Positions 28,185 through 33,834 of a stretch of DNA of 33,834 nt are shown here, piece after piece (the stretch's first letter is position 1; each line of letters begins with the position of its first letter). The stretch lies in the NCBI GenBank assembly GCA_945874105.1, contig CAMCFJ010000030.1:1-33834 (forward strand), given 5' to 3'. Under the pieces are notes generated by a model. The model worked only from the letters and a program-made list of their open reading frames with translations, was not told the origin of the DNA and searched no databases. Origin of the DNA: Candidatus Nitrotoga sp. CP45 (GTDB taxonomy: Bacteria; Pseudomonadota; Gammaproteobacteria; Burkholderiales; Gallionellaceae). A program made the translations under genes and the position numbers.

Positions 28185-29936
28185 TTGCCTAGCATTGCCC
28201 ACATTAGCCTGACATTCGTCGGGTTAATGTGGGTTGTGCCATTTTTGTATTATTACCATGCCTATCCGCTCACCACCTTCTATCAGGAATGGGGTGCTGC
28301 TGTTCTTGGGCTATGCGCCATGCCTTTGCTGGCGACAAATCGCTATTGGCTGCAACCGGAAATCCCTCGTATCGCTCTGTTGCCCATAGGGCTGCTGCTG
28401 TTAGGCATGATGCAGTTTGTGCTGGGCAGGGTGAGCTACTTTGATCAGATTTTGTTGCTCGCCCTGTATTTGCTATGGGCGGCGCTATTAATGATGCTCG
28501 GTCAACGTCTGCGCGAGGAATTCGGCTTGCCTGCATTGGCGACAGCGCTGGCGACATTCCTGCTGATTGGGGCTGAACTTAATGCGCTGGCCGGTATATT
28601 GCAGCATTACCGCTGGCATACTTTCCTGGATGCCGTGATTACGGTCAAGATTTCCTTGGCCGTCTATGGCAATGTGGCACAACCCAACCACTTCGCCAAC
28701 TACCTTACACTGGGGTTGATCTCGTTGGGTTTGTTGCATATGCGTAGCCTGCTACGCGCTCGGTATGTTGTGCTGTTGGCCATGCCGCTGCTGTTCGTGC
28801 TGGTATTGAGCGGCTCGCGTAGCGTCTGGTTGTATTTGCTGTTTATGGCTGGAATGGCCTGGCTGTGGCATCGTCGCGATAAATCTTGTTTGCCCCTGTT
28901 GCGTTACACCTTGTTGCTGTTGCTGGGCTTCGGTTTGATGCATGGTGTGGTGCAAATTCCTTGGCTGGAAGGGGCCGCTGGCGGTATTACCACGATGCGG
29001 CGTCTGTTTGGCGAAGGGACAGGCGGCAGTATCCGCTTGTATTTGTGGCAAGAAGGATGGCAGATATTTACCCAGTTCCCTCTGCTGGGTGCAGGTTTTG
29101 GCCAGTTCGCATGGCAGCATTTTCAACTCGGCCCTGTTATGCAGAACACTGACATTGTCGGTGTGTATAACAATGCGCATTCATTGGTAACGCAGATTGC
29201 CGCAGAAATGGGCTTGGTCGGGTTGTTCATTCTGTTGGGTACGTTGGCGATGTGGCTAATTCAATGTAGTCGCGCACAGCGTACCGTTTATCATTGGTGG
29301 GGATACGCTTTGCTTGGCGTGTTGGCTATACACAGCCTGTTGGAATATCCGTTATGGTATGCCTATTTTCTTGGGGTAGCGGCGCTTACGCTGGGCATGT
29401 TGGATACCACCACGTATCGCTTGGAATTACGCCGTCTGGGACGGTTGTTGCTGGCGGCCATATTGCTGCTTGGGGTATTGTCTTTGGTGCAAATGTTGCA
29501 GAATTACCGCAATCTTGGAATGTTGATGGGACTGCGGCAGGCGGTAAGCAAGGACGGTTATTCCTGGCCTGAGAATCTGATGCCAGCAAATCCGCAAGTT
29601 CCGCTGAGCCCTTACTTTGATTTGTTCGTGAGTGGCAAGATAAAGGTGGGCACCGATTTTCTCGCGGACAAACGTATATTGAATGAAAGAGTGATGTCTT
29701 TTGCACCGATTGGTCCAGTGGTGTACCGCGAGGCATTGCTGTTGGCGCTGTCCGGTGAGCAGGCAGCAGCACAATTACAGATGGAACGTGCTATCTGGTC
29801 ATATCCCGATAATTTCCAGGCGGCACTCAAAGAATTAAGCGCGTTGGCACAGAAAAACCCCGAGAAGTTCGCTGCTCTGCTAGAATTTGCCCTCAAAAAA
29901 TATGAGGAGCGGCAGCATGCAGTTCATGCAAGATAA
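28185..29936 (+). CDS. PglL/Wzy-like O-oligosaccharyltransferase or O-antigen ligase family protein
   Basis: A 583-residue polytopic membrane protein with about twelve hydrophobic segments up to residue 430. The central VAQPNHFANYLTLGLISLG and SGSRSVWLYLL segments and the large periplasmic loop containing LYLWQEGWQIFTQFPLLGAGFGQFAWQHF with NNAHSLVTQ fit the Wzy_C/PglL family, in which a lipid-linked glycan is transferred to protein or lipid A. The C-terminal soluble part (about 440-583) resembles the PglL-type Wzy_C_2 domain. Donor and acceptor are unknown. The start is TTG 28185, supported by GAGGAG at 28174-28179; the first ATG is 14 codons later. The 3' end overlaps the rhodanese gene by 20 bases. 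Confidence 0.82.
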   Translation: MPSIAHISLTFVGLMWVVPFLYYYHAYPLTTFYQEWGAAVLGLCAMPLLATNRYWLQPEIPRIALLPIGLLLLGMMQFVLGRVSYFDQILLLALYLLWAALLMMLGQRLREEFGLPALATALATFLLIGAELNALAGILQHYRWHTFLDAVITVKISLAVYGNVAQPNHFANYLTLGLISLGLLHMRSLLRARYVVLLAMPLLFVLVLSGSRSVWLYLLFMAGMAWLWHRRDKSCLPLLRYTLLLLLGFGLMHGVVQIPWLEGAAGGITTMRRLFGEGTGGSIRLYLWQEGWQIFTQFPLLGAGFGQFAWQHFQLGPVMQNTDIVGVYNNAHSLVTQIAAEMGLVGLFILLGTLAMWLIQCSRAQRTVYHWWGYALLGVLAIHSLLEYPLWYAYFLGVAALTLGMLDTTTYRLELRRLGRLLLAAILLLGVLSLVQMLQNYRNLGMLMGLRQAVSKDGYSWPENLMPANPQVPLSPYFDLFVSGKIKVGTDFLADKRILNERVMSFAPIGPVVYREALLLALSGEQAAAQLQMERAIWSYPDNFQAALKELSALAQKNPEKFAALLEFALKKYEERQHAVHAR

Positions 29937-30327
29937 TATCCCGATGATTTTAGTGGCAGTGAGCAGCGGTTTGATGCTGCTGTGGTCGTTTTTTGGCAAC
30001 AGCATACGTGGGGTAAAAGAGGTAAGCAGTGCTGCCGCTTTGCAACTGATCAACTACAAGAATGCATTAGTTCTGGACGTGCGCGAAGTGGCAGAATTTA
30101 ATGCCGGGCATATCTTGAATGCGAAACAAATCCCGCTGGGCAAGCTTAATGAGAGTATTGGTGAATTAGAGCGCTATCGTACGCAACCCATCGTAGTGAT
30201 GGGCAGCAATGGCCAACGTTCGGCTGCAGCATGCGTGTTGTTAAGCAAGCATGGATTTGAGTTGGCATATAATTTGGCGGGTGGCGTGCAGGCTTGGCAG
30301 AAGGCCGGTCTGCCATTGAAACAATAA
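29917..30327 (+). CDS. Membrane-anchored rhodanese-like protein without catalytic Cys
   Basis: A 136-residue protein, the positional equivalent of E. coli YibN (next to grxC-secB-gpsA). One N-terminal membrane segment (DNIPMILVAVSSGLMLLWSFFGN) is followed by a single rhodanese domain (VLDVREVAEFNAGHILNAKQIPLG). In active rhodaneses the loop reads V-x-C-x-x-G-x-R-S; here it is VVMGSNGQRSA, so glycine (residue 96, codon 30202-30204) replaces the nucleophilic cysteine. Sulfurtransferase activity by the usual mechanism is therefore unlikely; a Cys four to five residues further on (AAACVLL) is not in the loop. ATG 29917 is chosen because GAGGAG lies seven bases upstream. Confidence 0.88.
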   Translation: MQFMQDNIPMILVAVSSGLMLLWSFFGNSIRGVKEVSSAAALQLINYKNALVLDVREVAEFNAGHILNAKQIPLGKLNESIGELERYRTQPIVVMGSNGQRSAAACVLLSKHGFELAYNLAGGVQAWQKAGLPLKQ

Positions 30328-30329
30328 CG

Positions 30330-30587
30330 ATGCCAACGGTATTGATGTATTGCACCGCAATATGTCCATATTGCGTGCTGGCCGAGCGACTGTTGCGTGC
30401 CAGAGGTGTAACGGAAATCGAAAAAATACGTGTGGATCTGCAACCGGAGTCACGTCGGATAATGATGGAAGCTACCGGCTGCCGCACTGTGCCGCAAATT
30501 TACATAGGCTCACGCCTTGTTGGAACCTACGATAGCTTGGTGGCATTGGAGCATAGTGGTGAATTAAGTCAGTTGTTGAATAGTTAA
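30330..30587 (+). CDS. grxC: Glutaredoxin 3
   Basis: An 85-residue dithiol glutaredoxin that reduces disulfides and glutathionylated proteins in the cytoplasm. It has the CPYC active site (YCTAICPYCVLAERLL), the cis-proline TVPQIYIG and the GTYDSL glutathione-binding turn. An open frame runs 12 codons upstream, but MPTVLMYC is the usual start and the ATG lies two bases after the rhodanese stop. grxC-secB order is conserved in beta- and gammaproteobacteria. Confidence 0.95.
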   Translation: MPTVLMYCTAICPYCVLAERLLRARGVTEIEKIRVDLQPESRRIMMEATGCRTVPQIYIGSRLVGTYDSLVALEHSGELSQLLNS

Positions 30588-30610
30588 TTTTAAAATGAAG
30601 GATAAATATA

Positions 30611-31114
30611 ATGAGTGAAGCATCCGCACCAGCAGCCGCAGCAGAAGCAGCCGAACAGCAACAACCCCTATTCAATATCGAGAAGCTGTATGTGAAAGAT
30701 CTCTCGCTGGAAAGTCCTAATGCGCCGAGCATTTTTTTGGAGCGTGAGAGTCCAAACATTGAGCTACAGCTACAAACCCAGAGCAGTCCTATAGAAGATG
30801 GCCTGTTTGAAGTTGCCGTCACGGTTACCGTCACCGCCAAGCTGCCGGAAAAAGATAAAGTGATGTTCCTGATCGAGGCCACGCAGGCCGGTATTTTCCA
30901 GGTGCGCAATATGCCGCCGGAAGAGGTGGAGCCGGTATTGGCAATCATCTGCCCTAATATCCTTTATCCCTATCTTCGGGAAGTGGTCTCGAATATGGCG
31001 ATTCACGCCGGGTTCGCACCCGTGTTTCTAAATCCGATCAATTTCGAAGTGTTGTATCAGCAGCAGAAAGAGCAGCAGGCACAAGCACAAGCCGCAACGA
31101 CTACCCAGCATTGA
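30611..31114 (+). CDS. secB: Protein-export chaperone SecB
   Basis: A 167-residue cytosolic chaperone that keeps preproteins unfolded and delivers them to SecA. After an Ala/Glu-rich N-terminal stretch comes the SecB core: FNIEKLYVKDLSLESPNAP, ELQLQTQ, EVAVTVTVTAKL, MFLIEATQAGIFQV, CPNILYPYLREVVSNMAIHAGFAPVFLNPINFEVLY, the last being the most conserved tract. The C-terminal tail is Gln-rich where many SecB proteins keep a SecA-binding acidic end. It lies between grxC and a small SH3 gene, whose ATG is two bases after the secB stop. Confidence 0.97.
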   Translation: MSEASAPAAAAEAAEQQQPLFNIEKLYVKDLSLESPNAPSIFLERESPNIELQLQTQSSPIEDGLFEVAVTVTVTAKLPEKDKVMFLIEATQAGIFQVRNMPPEEVEPVLAIICPNILYPYLREVVSNMAIHAGFAPVFLNPINFEVLYQQQKEQQAQAQAATTTQH

Positions 31115-31116
31115 AA

Positions 31117-31563
31117 ATGAAATCGCCGGTCGCTTTAACCCTCTTTTTTGCTTTAGCCGTAGCGACAGGTTCCGCGCATGCGCTGGACTATGCATCTGTC
31201 GCGGACAGTTCCGCCATTCTTTATGATGCGCCATCGCTTAAAGCAAAAAAATTATTTGTGGTTAACCGTTACTTGCCGCTGGAGCAGATGGTTAGCCTGA
31301 ATGAGTGGGTTAAAGTACTTGACAGCTCCGGTAACTTGGCTTGGATAGAAAAACGTGCCCTTAGCAGCAAGCGCTTTGTAGTAGTGACGACACCACTTGC
31401 TGTGGTACACCAGGCGGCAGATACCGGTGCGCCAGCAGCATTCAATGCACATCAGCAAGTAGCGCTGGAGTGGTTGGAAAACTTGGGCAATGGCTGGGTC
31501 AAAGTACGTCATCTGGATGGCATGACAGGCTATGTGAGGGCAACCGAAGTGTGGGGCGATTAG
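31117..31563 (+). CDS. Small exported SH3-domain protein
   Basis: A 148-residue protein with a signal peptide (MKSPVALTLFFALAVATGSAHA) and two SH3b-like halves: YASVADSSAILYDAPSLKAKKLFVVNRYLPLEQM...WVKVLDSSGNLAWIEKRAL, then PLAVVHQAADTGAPAAFNAHQQVALEWLE...GWVKVRHLDGMTGYVRATEVW. Such tandem SH3b proteins are periplasmic and presumably bind wall or protein ligands; no enzyme domain is visible. The ATG at 31117 begins two bases after the secB stop (a TTG at 31111 in the same frame would overlap it), so it is translationally coupled to secB. The usual E. coli order is secB-gpsA without this gene. Confidence 0.85.
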   Translation: MKSPVALTLFFALAVATGSAHALDYASVADSSAILYDAPSLKAKKLFVVNRYLPLEQMVSLNEWVKVLDSSGNLAWIEKRALSSKRFVVVTTPLAVVHQAADTGAPAAFNAHQQVALEWLENLGNGWVKVRHLDGMTGYVRATEVWGD

Positions 31564-31578
31564 CCGTCTCCTTATACG

Positions 31579-32568
31579 ATGAACATTACTATACTGGGTG
31601 CTGGCGCATGGGGTAGCGCGCTGGCTATTAATCTGTCTGCACGGCATCGTGTCACATTGTGGGCGAACGACGCGGCACAAATCGAAGCCATGCGTGCCAC
31701 AGGCTACAATCAGCGTTACCTGCCGGAAATTCCATTACCGCAGAACCTGAACCTTACTGCCGACTTGCAAGCCGCATTTGTTGGCGCGGAATTAATATTG
31801 GTTGCTGTGCCAATTGCCGCTCTGCGTGCCACGCTACAGCAGATCGCGGCAATGCCTATGCCGATTCCGGTAATCTGGGCGTGCAAGGGCTTCGAGGCGG
31901 GCACCACACAGCTGCCGCATCAAGTGGCCGCAGAAACCTTACCGAAAAATTTCCCCTGTGGCGTGCTGTCCGGGCCAAGCTTCGCTCTGGAAGTGGCGCG
32001 CGGACTTCCCACCGCCATGATTTTGGCATCTATCGATGGCAAATTTGCCAAGCAGGTGGCGCAATCCTTGCATCATTCGTCCTTGCGTATCTACTCCAGC
32101 ACCGACGTGATGGGTGTAGAGGTGGGCGGCGCGGTCAAAAACGTGATGGCTATTGCCGCTGGCATCGCCGAAGGCATGGGCTATGGGCAAAATGCACGCG
32201 CCGGACTGATTACGCGCGGACTGGCAGAAATGACGAGACTGGGATTGAAAATGGGTGTGCGTGCGGAAACCTTGAGTGGGTTGTCTGGCACCGGCGATTT
32301 GATCCTGACTTGCACCGGAGACCTGTCCCGCAACCGTCAGGTGGGCATTTTGCTGGCACAACAGAAAGCGTTGCCGGACATCCTGAGCCAACTAGGCCAC
32401 GTGGCGGAGGGGGTCTATACCGTTCGTGAAGTGCATCACCTGGCGCAACGCCTGGGCGTAGACATGCCGATCTGTGCGGCGGTTTACAGCGTCTTATATG
32501 AGCAGGTTCCGGCAGCGAGCGCAGTCGAGGCATTGCTCAATCGCGCGCCCAACTCCGAATTTAACTAG
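31579..32568 (+). CDS. gpsA: NAD(P)-dependent glycerol-3-phosphate dehydrogenase
   Basis: A 329-residue cytosolic enzyme reducing dihydroxyacetone phosphate to sn-glycerol-3-phosphate for phospholipid synthesis. It begins with the dinucleotide fold MNITILGAGAWGSALAINLS, followed by WACKGFE, LSGPSFALEVARGLPTA and the catalytic and substrate region VGGAVKNVMAIAAGIAEGMGYG...ARAGLITRGLAEMTRLG and SGTGDLILTCTGDLSRN. Length is typical. It is the last gene of the operon running from the PglL-like gene; no clear terminator is seen right after it. Confidence 0.97.
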   Translation: MNITILGAGAWGSALAINLSARHRVTLWANDAAQIEAMRATGYNQRYLPEIPLPQNLNLTADLQAAFVGAELILVAVPIAALRATLQQIAAMPMPIPVIWACKGFEAGTTQLPHQVAAETLPKNFPCGVLSGPSFALEVARGLPTAMILASIDGKFAKQVAQSLHHSSLRIYSSTDVMGVEVGGAVKNVMAIAAGIAEGMGYGQNARAGLITRGLAEMTRLGLKMGVRAETLSGLSGTGDLILTCTGDLSRNRQVGILLAQQKALPDILSQLGHVAEGVYTVREVHHLAQRLGVDMPICAAVYSVLYEQVPAASAVEALLNRAPNSEFN

Positions 32569-32753
32569 TCGTTGGGCCTTAATCGCTCAGCCATACTTGT
32601 TGGAACCGTTTTGCAGATGATGACCAAACGTAAACTGAAGCAGCACTCTCAGACATGAAATAAAGAAGACTATAGTGACCCCCGTATTCAAGACAATAAT
32701 GCATTGAGTTTAAGAGGGTAACCGATCGAGTAATTTGGGAGAAACCAGAGAAA

Positions 32754-32787
32754 CAGCCTGAACTTCCATCAGCAGAATTTTAGGCTG
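32754..32787. repeat. Inverted repeat upstream of the NYN gene promoter
   Basis: CAGCCTGAA (32754-32762) pairs with TTTAGGCTG (32779-32787) over nine positions with one G-U, enclosing a 16-base loop. It ends three bases before the TATAAT at 32791, overlapping where the -35 region would be, so an operator is as likely as an RNA hairpin. Confidence 0.4.
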
Positions 32788-32790
32788 CTC

Positions 32791-32796
32791 TATAAT
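32791..32796 (+). promoter_or_regulatory. Candidate -10 box for the NYN gene
   Basis: Perfect TATAAT about 130 bases before the NYN ATG; no good -35 at 16-18 bases, so an activator might be needed. The transcript would carry a leader of about 120 bases including the small frame at 32850-32918. Confidence 0.35.
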
Positions 32797-32849
32797 AAAA
32801 GTTTAGCCAAATGAACGGCAAGGTAATGAAAAATATTGGGGAGTTGGTG

Positions 32850-32918
32850 ATGTTTGACAATGTGTACCGATATAGGCAGCACTACTCGCTTATGAAAATG
32901 TTTTCTATATTACGTTAG
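32850..32918 (+). CDS. Possible 22-residue leader peptide upstream of the NYN gene
   Basis: The ATG at 32850 is preceded by GGGGAG (32838-32843) at a six-base spacing, better than the ribosome site of the NYN gene itself. The frame (MFDNVYRYRQHYSLMKMFSILR) ends eight bases before the NYN ATG, so translation could be coupled. The peptide is basic and aromatic with no known match. It may equally be chance. Confidence 0.25.
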   Translation: MFDNVYRYRQHYSLMKMFSILR

Positions 32919-32926
32919 GCAAATTT

Positions 32927-33535
32927 ATGGCACTCGTACGTAGTATCCTTTTCGTTGACGGTGAGAACCTGACAATGCGCTATCAGGCACTTGTTGCGTC
33001 TGGTAGAACCCCAATGGCAAGTGTTAAACATGAGCCGGATGTTTATGTTTGGACTTCTGACCTTGGAGATAGAAGTGTCATAGACACAGACTTAATCCGA
33101 ATCAATTACTACACCAGTATGGTTGGGGATGACGATGCAGTAGCCAAGGTCAGAGATGAAGTCTCATCTCTTCGTTATTGCATGCATGGAGATTTCTATG
33201 GTGCATGCCAACTATACCCAAGAGTTTATAAGAAGCCTAAGAAGTCCACTAAATCTCGCTTGGTTGACATCAACATCACAATTGATGTCATGAGGCACTC
33301 ATACGCGAACGCCATAGATGTTGTTTACCTTTTTAGCGGTGATGGTGACTTTGTAAATCTAGTTGAAGAGGTCGCGCGCAGTGGTAAGAAGGTTTGTCTG
33401 GCAGCGTTCTCATCTGGCCTTGAGCCACGATTGGTCAGTGCTGTAGATAGATTCGTATTATTAGACGACTTTTATTTCGAACCAATTCAACAAGAGCCTG
33501 CTGCCATAGCTGTACCGAGTATCATTTATAAATAG
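32927..33535 (+). CDS. NYN-domain (PIN-like nuclease fold) protein
   Basis: A 202-residue NYN/LabA/DUF88-type protein. It shows the acidic residues that form the metal site of PIN-like RNases: FVDGENL at the N-terminus, the mid-protein KSRLVDINITIDVM, and the C-terminal VVYLFSGDGDFVNLVEEVARSGKKV with SGDGDF. The core of the fold is complete, so RNase activity is likely; target unknown. Family members serve in RNA decay and some occur in phage-defence settings. Between the first two motifs is a 90-residue insert with DVYVWTSDLGDRS and YCMHGDFYGACQLYPRVYKKPKKS, the last basic and possibly RNA-binding. TAGG at 32916-32919 is a modest ribosome site. Base use is more AT-rich than the neighbouring operon, suggesting acquired DNA. 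Confidence 0.82.
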   Translation: MALVRSILFVDGENLTMRYQALVASGRTPMASVKHEPDVYVWTSDLGDRSVIDTDLIRINYYTSMVGDDDAVAKVRDEVSSLRYCMHGDFYGACQLYPRVYKKPKKSTKSRLVDINITIDVMRHSYANAIDVVYLFSGDGDFVNLVEEVARSGKKVCLAAFSSGLEPRLVSAVDRFVLLDDFYFEPIQQEPAAIAVPSIIYK

Positions 33536-33556
33536 GCATGGAGCTGAAAGTGCCTA

Positions 33557-33579
33557 GCCCCGAGAATAAACCACGGGGT
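33557..33579. repeat. CCCCG/CGGGG hairpin downstream of the NYN gene
   Basis: GCCCCG (33557-33562) pairs with CGGGGT (33574-33579) around an 11-base loop, with one terminal G-U pair. It lies between the NYN stop and the REP element; no T-run follows, so it is not a clear terminator and may belong to the RAYT-associated repeats. Confidence 0.5.
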
Positions 33580-33615
33580 CTACCATCGAATTTGCAGGTG
33601 ACGACCGTCAGCCAA

Positions 33616-33645
33616 GTAGAATGGGCACGTCTTTGTGCCCACGCG
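33616..33645 (+). repeat. REP element (GTAG plus hairpin)
   Basis: A GTAG tetranucleotide (33616-33619) is followed after two bases by the stem TGGGCAC (33622-33628), a six-base loop and GTGCCCA (33635-33641). GTAG next to a GC-rich imperfect palindrome is the signature of repetitive extragenic palindromes, the substrates of REP-associated tyrosine transposases. One such transposase gene ends only eight bases to the right, so this is its cognate flanking element. Confidence 0.8.
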
Positions 33646-33652
33646 GGTAGCG

Positions 33653-33834
33653 TCAATCATCCCCCAGCACCGCACTTTCCATCGTAACAGCCCAGTCATG
33701 CGCATATACCCCATCACGCACATAGCGGTGAAATGTCGAATGAGGCCAATCAACCGCACGTTGACCATGCCCGTGTTTAACCGGGTTGAAATGAATGTAA
33801 TCGACATGGCGGGCAAAATCATTTTCATCACGAA
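33653..33834 (-). CDS. REP-associated tyrosine transposase (RAYT, Y1_Tnp), C-terminal part
   Basis: Reading the minus strand from the window edge gives 59 codons before the TGA at 33653-33655; the gene continues beyond 33834. The peptide begins RDENDFARHVDYIHFNPVKH, followed by GQRAVDWPHSTFHRYV and VYAHDWA, the characteristic C-terminal region of TnpA_REP proteins, which are HUH-type single-strand transposases acting on REP hairpins. Another frame over the same bases is open for longer in ATG-to-stop terms (33580-33831), but it has no protein-like pattern and is rejected. A REP element lies just past the stop. Confidence 0.88.
   Translation of the reverse strand, partial: RDENDFARHVDYIHFNPVKHGHGQRAVDWPHSTFHRYVRDGVYAHDWAVTMESAVLGDD

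Larger units (their letters stand above)
32569..32926. other. Non-coding region between gpsA and the NYN gene
   Basis: These 358 bases are visibly more AT-rich than the gpsA side. They hold a hairpin (32754-32787), a perfect TATAAT (32791-32796), a possible 22-residue open frame with a strong ribosome site (32850-32918), and an isolated TTGACA at 32853-32858 with no partner -10. No tRNA, rRNA or clear intrinsic terminator for gpsA is seen. Confidence 0.5.

Noticed and set aside
31659-32429. 256-codon plus-strand frame inside gpsA
   Set aside because: It is a shifted frame of gpsA, rich in Arg, Cys and Gly with no domain, while gpsA itself is clear.
32853-32858. Consensus -35 TTGACA before the NYN gene
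   Set aside because: No -10-like hexamer at 16-18 bases downstream.
33580-33831. 83-codon minus-strand open frame
   Set aside because: The overlapping frame 33653-33834 gives an unmistakable RAYT C-terminus; this one has no protein-like pattern and is its shadow.

Overview
The window is a stretch of chromosome from a betaproteobacterium. The ubiE–Tim44–ubiJ–ubiB cluster, leuS–lptE–holA, the gpmI–envC–ctpA–moeB strand and rhodanese–grxC–secB–gpsA are arrangements I recognise from that class. An NADH-regulated type (class I) phosphoribulokinase and a class I fructose-1,6-bisphosphatase point to a Calvin-cycle autotroph. A member of Nitrosomonadales such as an iron- or sulfur-oxidising Gallionellaceae-type organism is my best inference, not a proven identity. 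Gene density is high and most neighbours overlap or lie within a few bases.

Layout. 1-4175 (+): 3' end of a DUF971 gene, then ubiE, a Tim44-domain membrane protein, ubiJ and ubiB (ubiquinone biosynthesis). 4200-5204 (-): fbp. 5568-8721 (+): the lytic transglycosylase slt overlapping cca. 8801-9330 (+): a Phd/RelE-type toxin-antitoxin pair. 9432-12566 (-): uvrD and prk, separated by a clear prk terminator. 12743-19252 (+): leuS, lptE, holA, cutA, dsbD. 19390-19704 (+): an unrecognised small protein followed by a hairpin. 19880-24833 (-): gpmI, envC, ctpA, moeB, read in that order. 25037-28128 (+): a tight trio of a CHASE2 membrane protein with an unassigned cytoplasmic domain, an exported SH3 protein and an M48 metalloprotease. 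28185-32568 (+): a PglL/Wzy-like membrane protein, a membrane rhodanese lacking its catalytic cysteine, grxC, secB, a second exported SH3 protein and gpsA. 32569-33834: a more AT-rich accessory end with a NYN-domain (PIN-like) protein, hairpins, a REP element and the 3' end of a REP-associated tyrosine transposase entering from the right edge.

How they fit together. Most of the window is housekeeping: quinone synthesis, carbon fixation, tRNA charging and CCA addition, DNA repair and replication, and envelope biogenesis (LptE, EnvC, CtpA, Slt, DsbD, SecB). The least explained parts are the CHASE2–SH3–M48 trio, which looks like an envelope-sensing or quality-control module; the Cys-less rhodanese; the orphan protein at 19390; and the NYN gene, which sits behind its own promoter beside mobile REP/RAYT DNA. 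Several short inverted repeats lie just upstream of candidate -10 boxes (before the Tim44 gene, prk and the NYN gene) and could be operators.
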